In this document: piece by piece, positions 13,677 to 38,868 of the stretch
Numbering within the stretch: the first letter of the stretch is position 1
Layout: each line of letters begins with the position of its first letter
Origin: Portunus trituberculatus
Lineage: Eukaryota > Arthropoda > Malacostraca > Decapoda > Portunidae
Length of the DNA stretch: 64,000 nt
Direction: 5' to 3'
NCBI RefSeq assembly: GCF_017591435.1
Contig: NC_059289.1
Coordinates: 6,885,141-6,949,140, forward strand
Notes under the pieces: generated by a model
Told to the model about the DNA's origin: nothing
Databases searched by the model: none
What the model saw: the letters and a program-made list of their open reading frames with translations, nothing else
Position numbers and translations under genes: made by a program

Positions 13677-15769
13677 ATGAAGGGATACTGCAGACTGTGG
13701 GAGTTCTCGGAGCAGAATACCCTGGAGGAGAGGAAAGAACTTGCACGCCGCATGAAGCGCCGCCAGCCAGGAAATGTGCCCGTGGTGCTGGGCCGCGCCG
13801 CACGGTGAGTATGCTTCTTGTTCACAGTTTCACATGGGACGGATTTCTCACGTGTTACTGTACATTCATACTAAGATATAGCTCGTCTCGGGGCTCCAGG
13901 GCGACATCAGAGCAGCCTCGTTGCCGCAGACTAGATGGCTGATAGATAATTTGTTCGAGGCTGCTTGATGGTGTCAAATTTGAGGCTGTGTTGTCCTGTA
14001 CTGTACACGCTCCTACCATTGCTGCTCGCGGTGTAGTTTAAAGTCATTCAAGGTAAACAAAACTAGAAGACAAACAGCAGTATTACTTATAGGTGAGAGT
14101 CGATAAGGAGGTGTTTAGGTCGCTACGTCAAACACAGACAAACATACTGTACATGCCCAACTCGTAGCATCCACCAAGGCCAAATGTGGAACGTCTCGGT
14201 ATTTGCTCACACGTGATATCGCATTCCTACCCTCCCGCAAGCTCACGTGCATTCCCTGACCGTGATCCAGGGGCGTTACTTGAGAGCACGAGGCTGGAGG
14301 TAGGTGTGTTGGTGGGGGTGATGGCTTCCGGACCCCTGAACGCGCTAGTGACTTACCCCTCCACACTCAATCATTCCTTCTTCAACTTTGCTCGCAGTAG
14401 GTGTCAAATCATTCCTATTATCATATCAAATATACTTGTAGTTATGGAGATAAAGTAGAATATTAAACTTGTTCAAATGAATATATAAAATTAAAACATG
14501 ATGAAGCGGAATAAAGTGTGATGGGTGCTTCTGAATCTGAATGTGGTTTACGCTCTTTTGGTAATAAATAGTCGAGTGGATTAGGGAGGGGAGAAAGAGG
14601 AGGAGGAGGAAGATGGAGGCAGGGGAGAAGCTGTGAGGTCGAGATGAAGGGCGAGGTAATGACTGAGTGACCTGACTGATGGTCGCGAGGCCACCTGAAA
14701 TGCGCTCAGTACTACCACTAACTGAGGGTCTTCAGCAGCTCGTGATGTGGAGGGGGAGGGCGTCTCGAGTGTGGGTGTGGGGCAAGACTGTCAGCCCATT
14801 ACAGGTCAGTGCGGGTAGGGAAGGATATGATAGGAGAGAATGTGGGATAAGTGAGCATGCAGTAAACAATATATACATGTGGACTGTTTGAGTGTGGCTT
14901 TTTTTTCTTTTTACTCTTATACGTGTGTCCAGGGAATGATCTTAAACAATCAATGAGGATAAAAGGTACACTTGAGAGCTTAGCCAGCATCCGTAACCAT
15001 TGGAGTGAAGAGAATGATAGTTCTTCAGTATCGCGTTTATATCACATTCATTGACACGCTATGAATTACACTAGTGCTCCGCTCCCAAACACATAGAATG
15101 ATTTTCTTATCGTCATCAAAACTGGAGATACGGAGAATGTTTTGCGTGCCACTGTTATATACAAGTAGTCCACGCCATTACACTTCACCCAAGTAGTAAA
15201 TTCGTGGATGCGTCAGGCAAGGAAGAATCAGGACACGTCAAACAAAAAAAACTGTTCTAAAACACTTCAGCGCCACACCGCCTCTACATCCAAAGGGCTG
15301 TAATTCAGGTTACACTTTTTTCATAGTGTCTTTATGGTGCTAGTGACAGATTATCAAGGATGTACTAGAGAACCTGGCTAATCACCTCTGTGGCCTTTGA
15401 AAATAGCAGTGATGAGTAAGCAAAGCGTTTCTGAATACGATCCGCAGTTCACCCATTACTTTTGACTTGCATGGAAAAATAACATCAACAGAGGACCATA
15501 GCACCGTTTCAAGCGTGTCTCCCTCTGGCAGATGCCGCGTGGGGACCTACCAGGAGCTGCGCGTGAGTGCCCCTGGACACCTGAACCTGGCACAGCTGCA
15601 CCTCGCGTTAAGGACCAGGATAGAGGTAGATCCTCGCCACTCTATCCTCTTCTTCACCGGCAACACCCTGGCGTCCGTCACCTGCACCCTGGCCAGTCTG
15701 CACCACGCCCACGCCCACACAGACCACTTCCTGTACGTCACCTTCTGCGAGGAGAACTTTCAGGGCTGA
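13677..15769 (+). CDS. Divergent Atg8-family (LC3/GABARAP-like) ubiquitin-like protein
   Basis: Two exons, 13677-13804 and 15532-15769, join across CG|GTGAGT and CTGGCAG|A to give 121 residues, within the 115-125 usual for Atg8. The ATG is the first in frame after a TAA at 13662 and has A at -3. Family features in order: a charged N-terminal helical region ending in NVPVVLGRA (residues 33-41; compare the DRVPVIVEKA type), LRTRIEV (69-75; family IRKRI/IRRRL), SILFFTGN (80-87; family ALFFFVNN), TLASL (95-99; family MGSLY) and DHFLYVTFCEEN (107-118; family FFLYIAYSDES). The protein ends at Gly121. Known Atg8 proteins are cleaved by Atg4 after a glycine and conjugated to phosphatidylethanolamine on autophagosome membranes. 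This one needs no cleavage. It has Gln120 where the family usually has Phe or Tyr, and the usual K-Y/F-L-V-P strand reads ELRVSAP. It could be a fast-evolving paralogue or a retained near-pseudogene. Frame and splice sites are intact. Confidence 0.87.
13805..15531 (+). other. Single intron of the Atg8-like gene
   Basis: A 1,727-base intron (GTGAGT...CTGGCAG) interrupts the codon for Arg43. It contains a family M MITE copy at 15253-15440, about 90 bases from the acceptor. No other gene is visible in it. Confidence 0.75.
15253..15440 (+). mobile_element. MITE-like element M, copy 2 (inside the Atg8-like intron)
   Basis: It starts with TGTTCTAAAACACTT and ends with AAGCGTTTCTGAATACGA, an imperfect inverted pair. 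Inside are the family blocks TAGTGACAGATTATCAAGG, CTGGCTAATCA and CCTTTGAAAATAG. The right end lies about 90 bases from the splice acceptor of the last exon. Confidence 0.7.
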
Positions 15770-15891
15770 GGGAACGAGTGATGTGCCGGATACCAAAAGC
15801 CAGTATCTCTATTTATGTTCGTCATGATATGCAGCTATAACTAATCACTTTTGCATATGTTGTAGTCAGGTCTCCTATATTTTTATACTCA

Positions 15892-15897
15892 AATAAA
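15892..15897 (+). terminator. Polyadenylation signal AATAAA of the Atg8-like gene
   Basis: A canonical AATAAA lies 122 bases after the TGA at 15767-15769, on the same strand. It implies a short 3' UTR and supports the gene as an expressed unit. Confidence 0.6.
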
Positions 15898-16096
15898 CTT
15901 AAATTTTAGTATATGCAAGTTTTTAAGCTTCCTCTCGTCTTCGCTGGGTTTTGATCAATATTGCGTGGTGGGATGGGGTCAATCTTACATCAAATTACAA
16001 TGGAAGTGTGCACGTAGGATTGATTCAACTTCAGGTACACGACGATGGTGAAGGTGCTAGGTGCAAAACGTCAGTAGCTACTTAAGATTACAGAAA

Positions 16097-16151
<55 letters not shown>

Positions 16152-17331
16152 AGGTAAAGCAAATAGGTTCAGAGGTGCATCCTGTTTTATGCAGAGCTGA
16201 GTGAGTGAGGAACACCTATTTTTTCCTTCCACACTGCTGCGTTACACAAGAGCATTTCCAGTTTGAACATCTCACAATATTTTGACAACACTTTTCCCCA
16301 CCGAGCGCGAGAAGTGAAGCTAATATTCTGTCAAAGCACGAAAAGTATCATAAAAACCATACAGGTGAAAACAACAGTAGCATTTACATAGTTGTGTGTG
16401 TATATGAACGTAGGGCGTTCACTCTTCACAACGCGTTATCAAAGCTACCTTTGTACAAACTTCAACACTCAAACGCATTAACGAACACGTGGAAAAGTAA
16501 CACAGATAAACTCCAAAATGCTTGACGATAGGGAATGATTAATGAACACTGATATTGTTTACTATCTGTAGGCCTCGCCCAACGCAGTTTGATCCGCCTC
16601 ACCACCTCCCTCTCTAGACACTCGGAACCAATTATGAGCTCAGAACTAATCATTTTCTATAGGCTGCATATTTCTGTCTTAACGCCTGTTCTGCGAGAGA
16701 TTACTCACTGACGATCCGCCACTGAGCAGCCATTCAGTTATACCTCGCGTGGTGTCTAACGGTGAATGTAAATGTGTTAAACAACTTGTACATCATCTAC
16801 AAAATGGTTAGTTACCTACAAAATGAGTTAATGGTGACAAAATACGCACTACGTGGTCTACGAATCTAGTTAGAGTGAGTCGACTATGATAAGTTCAATA
16901 CAGGAGTTTCTCATCCCGTCGATCGTGTACATACAAAAGACGAGGTGCTGCTGGCGTTCCCAGGTGAACCTTCCCGACACAGGTGGGGCCAGGTGTGCTT
17001 GACTGACGTATCACACCTTCACGAACACCTATAAGATAATCAGGCAGTTAGATAAGGAGAAATTAGTGAATGAAATGTGGAAGAAAAGAGAACATCATCG
17101 GAAGAACTTAATTGGTCAGTTCATAATAAAAAAAGACAAGAAACATCGAGGAAGCGCCGATACAAAGGCCAAGCTTCCTGACCTACACCTGATCACCAAC
17201 ATCAACAGGTAACCATTTAAACTTGCCGTCACACGACACCTCTACAAGGATATCAAACGGAATTATCAACCTGCACCAGACTAATTCGTTGACAAGTCAC
17301 AACAATCAAGAGGCTGAACCACGTGCTTGCC
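15898..17331. other. Intergenic space between the Atg8-like gene and the dpr gene
   Basis: It is mostly unique AT-rich sequence, with one (AC)n tract at 16097-16151. No coding region could be supported. The plus-strand Atg8-like gene and the minus-strand dpr gene converge on this interval. Confidence 0.5.
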
Positions 17332-17469
17332 TCACCTCACTAAGCTGCGAGGATGTCTGGTGTTGCGAACTGTCGGGTGATATCCGGGCTGGCGAGCAAG
17401 AGCAGTGAGGTCCGCTGCTCTGCCTTCACAGCATGCTCGGATCACAGGCAGGCCGAGGAGAGGCAGTGG
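17332..17469 (-). CDS. Candidate last exon of a long dpr isoform
   Basis: On the minus strand, a CACTACACAG acceptor is followed by 45 codons in phase 0 and a TGA stop. The peptide opens PLPLLGLPVIRACC and continues as a charged, Arg-rich tail. Joined to the exon at 18974-19083, the hydrophobic halves make one stretch of about 25 residues, as expected of a membrane anchor. Support comes only from phase, splice signals and hydrophobicity, so it may be fortuitous. Confidence 0.38.
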   Translation of the reverse strand, partial: PLPLLGLPVIRACCEGRAADLTALARQPGYHPTVRNTRHPRSLVR

Positions 17470-17576
17470 CTGTGTAGTGGCAGACCCCCGCACGGCAGCG
17501 ACACTCACTGACACCAGTAGTCAGCACCCTCGCATCTAGACAAACAGAGGGAACGATTGCATGACATTCCCCTGAC

Positions 17577-17580
<4 letters not shown>

Positions 17581-17631
<51 letters not shown>

Positions 17632-17670
17632 ATTTTATTTTATTTCGTTTTATCTAGTTTATTTATTTAC

Positions 17671-17728
<58 letters not shown>
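17581..17728. repeat. (CA)n and (GT)n pair
   Basis: A (CA)n tract at 17581-17627 is followed by a (GT)n tract at 17671-17728, separated by about 43 bases of T-rich sequence. As complementary strands in inverted orientation they could form a hairpin. The (GT)n part runs directly into a SINE. Confidence 0.9.
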
Positions 17729-17731
<3 letters not shown>

Positions 17732-18005
17732 TCACCTCGGTCGTCTGCTAGTCACCCAGCCAGTCTTCCCCATTACGGAGCGAGCTCAGAGCTCATAGAC
17801 CGATCTTCGGGTAGGACTGAGACTACAGCACACTCCACACACCGGGAAAGCGAGGCCACAACCCCTCGAGTTACATCCCGTACCTATTTACTGCTAAGTG
17901 AACAGGGGCCACACATTAAGATGCTTGCCCATTTGCCTCGCCGCCTCCGGGACTCGAACCCGGACCCTCTCGAGTGTGAGTCAAGCGTGCTAACCATTAC
18001 ACTAC

Positions 18006-18008
<3 letters not shown>
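17729..18008 (-). mobile_element. tRNA-Val(CAC)-derived SINE, family B, copy 1
   Basis: Read on the minus strand, the element starts with a tRNA-like head. It has a TAGTGTAATGG A-box region, an anticodon loop CTCACA(C/A) with anticodon CAC, and GGTTCGAGTCC as the B box. The family core (CCCCTGTTCAC, then TACGGGATGTAA) and a tail ending GGTGAATT follow. Both ends abut (GT)n, at 17671-17728 and 18007-18050. The anticodon arm has mismatches, so this is not a functional tRNA gene. Confidence 0.85.
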
Positions 18009-18051
<43 letters not shown>

Positions 18052-18165
18052 CTAAGCATTCACATCGGTTATGTATCACGTCCGTCATGGAGGACTGACT
18101 AGACAGACCTTCACTAATCTATGTAATTATTTGGACAAGTACTTACGACCTATCAGTAGCAATAA

Positions 18166-18202
<37 letters not shown>

Positions 18203-18912
18203 CACTCAATAGCAATAGTAATGGTTAGCCTCAATATTCAAAACCAATATACTGAACTAAACAAAACCATTACACGCTCCCCATTATTTCATACGTATTG
18301 ACACCCTCCCTGTAGTGTTGCTCCAGTAGTGTTGTAGTAATGCTCGCGCGCCCCTTTAATGCAACACACAAATACTACGTTGTATATAATAAACCAATAA
18401 TTCGACTCACTGAAGATATGAGTTCTGAAATGTCACAACTGTCATAACTTGTGCTGATTACTCGCCGTTATTCAAACACAGTGTTGTTGGCTGGAAATCA
18501 GGACACAGTTTTCCTTAAATCCTAAATAAGTTTCCCCTTGAAGTTATTTGCGACGGCATATATACCAGCTTTGACTTTTGAGTTAAGAGTTGAAAGAGTC
18601 TACGCTGAAAAGGTAAAGCTGTGATGCATAAACTTTCATCCTATATTTTTTTTTTCCGACTCCGTTTCGAAACCTGTCATTCCAGAAAAAAAGAAATAAC
18701 AAGGAAAAAGAAAAGAAAAAGAAATGCTATACACGTACGTACGCGCTACATACTCACATTACATGGCATTTTTATTCTTACAATTTAAAGAATGAATTTT
18801 CTAGTGACCAAAGTAAAAATATGCATGTGGATTTGAAAGAAGAAAAAATGTACGTGTTTTCAGGCCATTAAGTTAAAAGATAAGCAACGACATGGCAAGG
18901 GTACGAGCTGTA

Positions 18913-18968
<56 letters not shown>
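18913..18968. repeat. (GT)n microsatellite beside a dpr splice donor
   Basis: About 56 bases of GT repeat end right next to the GTAAGA donor of the exon at 18974-19083. On the minus strand the intron therefore begins with a GTAAGACACACA repeat. Confidence 0.9.
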
Positions 18969-18969
<1 letters not shown>

Positions 18970-18973
18970 TTAC

Positions 18974-19083
18974 CTGTAACCACGCAGGCACCAGCACCAG
19001 AGCTAAGGTCACCGCCTCTGCCTTCACTGTCCTGGTAGCGCCACTCACCACAGCGCTGCTGTTGCTCATTGCTGGCCGTCCGT
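18974..19083 (-). CDS. Candidate penultimate exon of a long dpr isoform (hydrophobic segment)
   Basis: On the minus strand a TCTCCTGACAG acceptor and a TTACAG|GTAAGA donor bound 110 bases. They fit phase 1 after a GACG|GTAACC donor at 19876 and leave phase 0. The peptide reads GRPAMSNSSAVV, then AEAVTLALVLVPAWLQ, a Ser-rich linker with an N-S-S sequon leading into a hydrophobic run. Dpr proteins often have such a linker after HVLxG and end in a GPI signal or membrane helix. With the exon at 17332-17469 the long isoform would be 335 aa, a normal Dpr length. Confidence 0.5.
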
Positions 19084-19142
19084 CTGTCAGGAGATGAAGC
19101 GTAAGTTATGACAGACAAGGTGTGTGTGTGTGTGTGTGTGTG

Positions 19143-19435
19143 TAATTCACTGTTTGATCTGCTGCAGTCTCTGACGAGACAGCCAGACGTTACCCTACGG
19201 AACGAGCTCAGAGCTCATTATTTCCGATCTTCGGATAGGCCTGAGACCAGGCACACACCACACACCGGGACAACAAGGTCACAACTCCTCGATTTACATC
19301 CCGTACATACTTACTGCTAGGTGAACAGGGGCTACACGTGAAAGGAGACACACCCAAATATCTCCACCCGGCCGGGGAATCGAACCCCGGTCCTCTGGCT
19401 TGTGAAGCCAGCGCTCTAACCACTGAGCTACCGGG

Positions 19436-19437
<2 letters not shown>
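19143..19437 (-). mobile_element. tRNA-Val(CAC)-derived SINE, family A, copy 1
   Basis: On the minus strand the element opens CCCGGTAGCTCAGTGG (A box) and has a CTGGC/GCCAG anticodon stem around TTCACAA (anticodon CAC). The B box is GGTTCGATTCC. A GGAGATATTTGGGTG module, the core CCCCTGTTCACCTAGCAGT, the TACGGGATGTAA block and a tail through CTGCAGCAGATCAAACAGTG follow. (GT)n flanks it on both sides. It lies in the intron between the two alternative dpr 3' ends. Confidence 0.88.
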
Positions 19438-19485
<48 letters not shown>

Positions 19486-19574
19486 CGCGCGAAGGCGTAC
19501 CTAGTGGGGGCGGTAATGCTGCTGTGCTGTTCTTCTGCATGGCCGCCGGTTCTTCCCCTGTTGATCAAAGGACA

Positions 19575-19632
<58 letters not shown>

Positions 19633-19702
19633 CGTCACAATTTCACAAAATATTTCAAATATAGTGCAAAACATGTTAAATAATATATATCATATAAATT
19701 CT

Positions 19703-19780
<78 letters not shown>
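19438..19780. repeat. (GT)n, (CT)n and (GT)n tracts downstream of the dpr stop
   Basis: (GT)n fills 19438-19483, (CT)n 19578-19628 and (GT)n 19707-19780. The last tract ends 28 bases from the short-isoform dpr stop codon at 19808, so the dpr 3' UTR would start in microsatellite sequence. Confidence 0.9.
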
Positions 19781-19782
<2 letters not shown>

Positions 19783-19807
19783 TGACAAGCCCAGAGAACC
19801 CCAGAAC

Positions 19808-29711
<9,904 letters not shown>

Positions 29712-31685
29712 CGCTGTCAGTCTGTTGGCATCAAGAGACACTTTACTCAGTCTCGTCCGCTGCACATCCGTCAACGTCACTTCATAAGCTTTCAACACTG
29801 GACTATTTGCTTAACATTGCGACAATCCTTCTGGCAGTCTGGGTATAATTGTGTAGCCTCCTCGCACCTGTTTCCTCTGCTTGGTAAACATTAAGACGCG
29901 TGGCTTCCTCGTTCCGTCTCGCCCCGCTCCTCCTTGGTCAACAGTTCCCGTGATAATGCTTGATTCGCTAACAAGAACAGCCAGCTTCCGCCGCACACTC
30001 CAGGCAGACCAGCTATCTCTCCTCTCCCATCAGTATTTTCTCTCAGTAATCGTCACACAACGCTCACTGTCACTGATACTTTGCTCACACGTGGTCGAGA
30101 AGGAAAAAAAAATTTCGTCTGCCGAGTTTAATTTTCCGCTCCGGTTGTAATTTACAGTGTCACGCTTGCTCTTCTCTACTGTCACGTAAGATAGGAGTTC
30201 CCATTAACCAGTTAACTAATGCCGTAATAATTATGTGCGAGAGGAAGAGGAGGCGCCACGTAGCTCCTTACCCTCCGGCATCTGCGAACACACTGACTCT
30301 TCAGCGAGTGAGAGCTGCTCCCCCAGTCCTCCACACCGCCTTCTCCCCCACCTCTTGCAATCCCCAATCGAGCTCTTCCATCCACACACCCACCCACCCA
30401 CAGTACGCCCATCAGCCCTCCCTACTTACAGGTGCACTTAACAAGGATATTTTATGCACATCCGCCGTGGTAACATACACTACTTATTGCCTATTTGCAT
30501 ACATCACATGAGTGGGGGCTTCTGGCATAGGGACCTTTGAGTCTATATTCACTTCACCAGGATAGGGAAGGCAAAGGCAGCCAATCCACCCCCAATAATA
30601 GGATACTTCAAACCCTTTAGTGTAAAAAGGTAGGAATAGTAAATCCAGGAGCATTTTTTTTAGACTAGAGCTGCTTTACTTGACTCATTTTTTAACGTGT
30701 ATTGAAATGAGAATATAGTGCTAATGAATCTGAATATCTCATGTGAGTTTTAATAGCAGTCCAGGAAAGATTTCTTGATATTAAAATTTCTGAAACTAGC
30801 TATTACTTTCCTTCATAAACTCGATGCGATTGTGCTTGCAGGGAATGGAAAGAATAGCATAATGATTCTCGTTCTGTTGCAGAGTTTACGGAACCAATGT
30901 CGTGGCGGTTGTAAAGAAAAAATGCGGTAATTACTTGCAGGATCGAGGGTGGCGGAGTGGCGCGGGTGAAGGGAAAAACAGTAAAAGGATTCGAGTTTTG
31001 TCATCATCTGTAAACTGATTAATGCAGAGTGCAGACAGAGGAGGGGTTCAACTTGACACACGACGAGGCGGTAAGTAGATGAGTGACAAGCTTTGTGAGG
31101 GAAGAGATGGTGTTTCCTCCTCCTCTTCATCCTCCTCCTCCTTTTCCAATTCCTGCCACGCCTTCCTCTTTCCCTGTATCCTTCCCCTCATCATCAAATT
31201 ATCAAGGGCAGATGGCTATGTTCAAAAGGTTCTATTTGAAAGTATATGAGTTTTAACGATGTTTTTGTGGTTGTAGTGACAAACCAACAAGATTTATGCA
31301 TCATTAGCAGGTAAAACACTCGTAGCAAACCCGATTAATTATCTTTATAGCCTTTAAGAATAGTCATGGTGAGAGAGCAAAGCGTTTCTGAATACGTATC
31401 AAACGCTACATATTATAAATCTCTCCCAAGCCTTTCTACTCGCCTCATTTCTTCCTTGATTGCCTCATGATCCTTCCTCTCCACCTCCCTCTGTCTTCCT
31501 TGATCCTATTTGTATTGCAACCCTACTAATGGAGGCTCTAGTGGCGGAAGGGAGTGTATCTGGAAATGAGCACTTGGTATAAAGCACTAAAAATTGTTTG
31601 TACAGATTGCGACGAGTGTTACGAAAGTGTTAGAAAACTGATCGCGACTTTTTTCACAGTTTTCTTCTTCCCGTGTGTCATTTCA

Positions 31686-31749
<64 letters not shown>

Positions 31750-32638
31750 AGAAACAGTATGGAGTATGTATTAACAATTAGTCATGAAGAAGGAAGGAAC
31801 ACTTATGCCCTTTTAACATCAGTGACTTTCGTTTTATTTTCTTTTTAACACAACTTTTCTCTTCCCACGTGTTACTTTAGCATTCAGGAGAGAGACCCGG
31901 AATTCAGACGCGGAAATTAGATAATGACAATGAATCATAAAGAGCAGAGGTGCGCTAATGCTTTGTTTTTCAGTCAGCTTGGTACGAAAACAATATTCCG
32001 GCGGTAGAGTTCCCAGTTCCGTGTCTTCAGTCCCCTCCCTCTCTCTTCTCGAACACAGATAATGGACTTGCTGGTCTCAAGAGATTCTGCCTCACATTAT
32101 CAAGCAAATCTTCCATCTACAAGCTGCGAGAGACAGTAATCCCTTCCAGTTTCTGAATAAGTATTTATGTTTTCCTCACAAGATCCTCAGGGGAAAAGAT
32201 TGTTTGCTATTGATCTCTTGTCCTTTATCTGATATTGTGTCGATCTTTATGGAACTGCTTCTAAGTTGGACTGTGTGGACACTTAGTGAGTTTACTGGTG
32301 CTATGGAGACTGGCGGGCTGGTGATGTGGACATTATTAGGACCTTATTGGGTAGCTGGGCATGTGGACACCGGTGGTACTGTAGTGGATCTCATTTGCTG
32401 GTGTTACTCCTCCAGTGATATTCTTGAAGCTTCCGCCATAAGAAAAAAATGAAGGAAAACCCAAGTAAACTGAAATACTGCGTCAATTAATTCGTTAATG
32501 AGAGGTCCACTGGTGGCGATTAGCAGCGTAATAGACAACATACATTTCCGGGTCGCCTTAATGATTATCGTCAATCCGAAACCCGCTGGCCATCACTCGC
32601 CCCGCTGCGCCAACCCGTCCACCAATCACATGATGCTA

Positions 32639-32687
<49 letters not shown>
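29712..32687. other. Region upstream of the dpr start; no gene recognised
   Basis: It holds the presumed 5' flank or 5' UTR of dpr. It is less repetitive than the rest of this half, with one MITE copy (31216-31396) and one (AG)n tract (31688-31747). No TATA box or other promoter element could be assigned with confidence. Open frames near 29881-30150, 30233-30511 and 32204-32452 show no recognisable domain. Confidence 0.4.
31216..31396 (+). mobile_element. MITE-like element M, copy 3
   Basis: It carries GTAGTGACAAACCAACAAG, CCGATTAATTATC, TAGCCTTTAAGAATAGTCATGG and the right terminus AAGCGTTTCTGAATACGT. The left end (CTATGTTCAAAAGG) is poorly matched, so the left boundary is approximate. Confidence 0.6.
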
Positions 32688-32983
32688 CCGGCCCGATAGC
32701 TCAGTGGTTAGAGCGCTGGCTTCACAAGCCAGAGGACCGGGGTTCGATTCCCCGGCCGGGTGGAGATATTTGGGTGTGTCTCCTTTCACGTGTAGCCCCT
32801 GTTCACCTAGCAGTGAGTAGGTACGGGATGTAAATCGAGTAGTTGTGACCTTGTTGTCCCGGTGTGTGGTGTGTGCCTTGTCTCAGGCCTATCCGAAGAT
32901 CGGAAACAATGAGCTCTGAGCTCGTTCCGTAGGATAACGTCTGGCTGTCTCGTCAGAGACTGCAGCGGATCAAACAGTGAAAA
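32688..32983 (+). mobile_element. tRNA-Val(CAC)-derived SINE, family A, copy 3 (best preserved head)
   Basis: A perfect A-box type TAGCTCAGTGG, an anticodon stem CTGGC/GCCAG with loop TTCACAA (anticodon CAC) and a perfect B box GGTTCGATTCC are present. The acceptor stem pairs poorly, so it is not a working tRNA. The family core and tail follow, ending in a run of A and then (CA)n and (GA)n. A pure (CA)n tract (32640-32684) lies directly upstream. Confidence 0.9.
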
Positions 32984-33000
32984 AAAAAATTACACACACA

Positions 33001-36991
<3,991 letters not shown>

Positions 36992-37230
36992 GTTCATACT
37001 TATCCTCATTTTCAAAGTTTCATTGCTTAACTGTTACATTTTCTCCGCTAATCACTCTGAAATAGTCTTCTTTTCTTCTTGTTTTCTTTTTTTCACAATC
37101 GTTCTCATCCAACTTTGTCTCATGTTTGTATTTATCTTCAATTTTTACTCTCTCACTGGTCTCTGGTGTATCTTCCCTCGATCAATAACCACTTTGAGAA
37201 ACTGCCTAAGCTCTACAGTCTTCTCTAAGG

Positions 37231-37447
37231 GGCATATTTTGAAACACTCCTTGCCACACCCCCCACTACTTTGAGAAGGATTTATATGATATTGCATGGA
37301 CTTTCAAGGTTATTTTTTACTGTTCTTGTGAAAGTTTAAGGGATTTTCTATGTTATTAACAGTAGAAATTCTTGAGAACCCACTAAATGATCTCTGTAGC
37401 CTTTAAAAATTGTCGTGATGAGAGAATATAGTGTTTTCTAATACGGG
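37231..37447 (+). mobile_element. MITE-like element M, copy 4
   Basis: The left terminus GCATATTTTGAAACACT and the right terminus AGTGTTTTCTAATACGGG form an imperfect inverted pair. The internal blocks ACCCACTAAATGATC and TAGCCTTTAAAAATTGTCGTG are those of the family. Both ends are visible, giving a length of about 217 bases. Confidence 0.7.
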
Positions 37448-37778
37448 ACTAAATGTTATATTGGTTAGATATTGACAAAGTGTAGTCTTAGTTTTTTTTT
37501 TTTCTTCTTCCTTCTGTGTGCACTCGTCATTCGTCATCTACATCCACCTCTACACCCATCCATACTTACTCCTCACTTTTACATCTTATAAGTCCTCTCT
37601 CATTTCATCATCCATCCATCTACATCCTGACCCGACTCATCCATTTCTCTACTCTATCCCCCCACCCGTTCACCCACCCACGCAAATCCATATACATCTG
37701 CATCCATTTTCATAAACATATCAGCAATCCAACCATCCATTTGCAACACAATGAGCACTCGACATCACACCCTCCTTC

Positions 37779-37780
<2 letters not shown>

Positions 37781-37820
<40 letters not shown>

Positions 37821-37917
37821 CGGTAACTCTCATTAGTATTCTTTTCTACGTGGGTAATTGTCTTGAAATTTGATTGTACACTGATTAATTCGATTTGGCG
37901 TGTTAGTGATTACAGAT

Positions 37918-37997
<80 letters not shown>

Positions 37998-38030
37998 ACA
38001 CACACACATACACACACACACACACACACG
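37781..38030. repeat. Two (CA)n tracts
   Basis: (CA)n at 37781-37819 and a longer, slightly interrupted (CA)n at 37920-38030. They are separated by unique sequence and no gene was recognised around them. Confidence 0.9.
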
Positions 38031-38351
38031 AGTGAGAGACAGAGAGAGGCGGGGCGATGGACAAAAGTGAACAATAATATTTTTCTTTCCTTTCTATTTT
38101 CCTCCCTTCCTCTATCTGTCTTCCCTTCAGTGTCCTCTCCCCATCCCACCTGCTACCTCTACACATCTCTCCTGTCCCTCTGTCCCCGCCACCCCTCCCA
38201 CCACTCCTCGCTGTGGCGGTGACAAACGGGCAGTTCCTAATGGACCGTCGGGATGGTGAGCTCCGTCGACTAACACACTAATGATGATAGACCGAAGCTT
38301 CGAACTCAGCGGCGGCCTGTTGTGGGACGAGGGGCGAACACCTGCCGCTCA

Positions 38352-38384
<33 letters not shown>

Positions 38385-38868
38385 GTTGAAGTTTGTTGGA
38401 TGTTTGTTGGTGTTTCTTCCTTGTTCGTCTTTTTCTTTGCTTTTGTTTTGTTTTTCTTGTTCTTCGTGCTTTCACCCTCCTCGTCGTTTCTTTGTATTCT
38501 TTCTTAATTATCTTTCCTGCTTCCCCTCCTCCTCCTCCTCCTCCTCCTCCTCCTCCTCCTCCATTATAAACTGTACTTTCATCATCTTGCACTTAACTTT
38601 TACTTCCAATCTACTTCACTCCATTTTTAAACAAGCATGTCTGAGTTTATTCACTTACACATAATGTCTCTATTAAACTCACTTCCTAGCTCATTATTCA
38701 TTCGTTTCAATTATGTAAGGAACATGAGACTATATATGAAAAACTGAGGAACGCCACCCAACTCACACACGACACCTTCTCTGTTTACATTCTTTTAGTT
38801 GGTCTTCCTCTTCTCACCATCTGCGTCATGAGTCTCTCCGTCGCCTCTCTTGGGTTCTTACTATGATT

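Noticed and set aside
32688..32762. Functional tRNA-Val(CAC) gene
   Set aside because: The A box, anticodon arm and B box look intact, but the acceptor stem is mispaired and the segment continues into a SINE body present in four family A copies.
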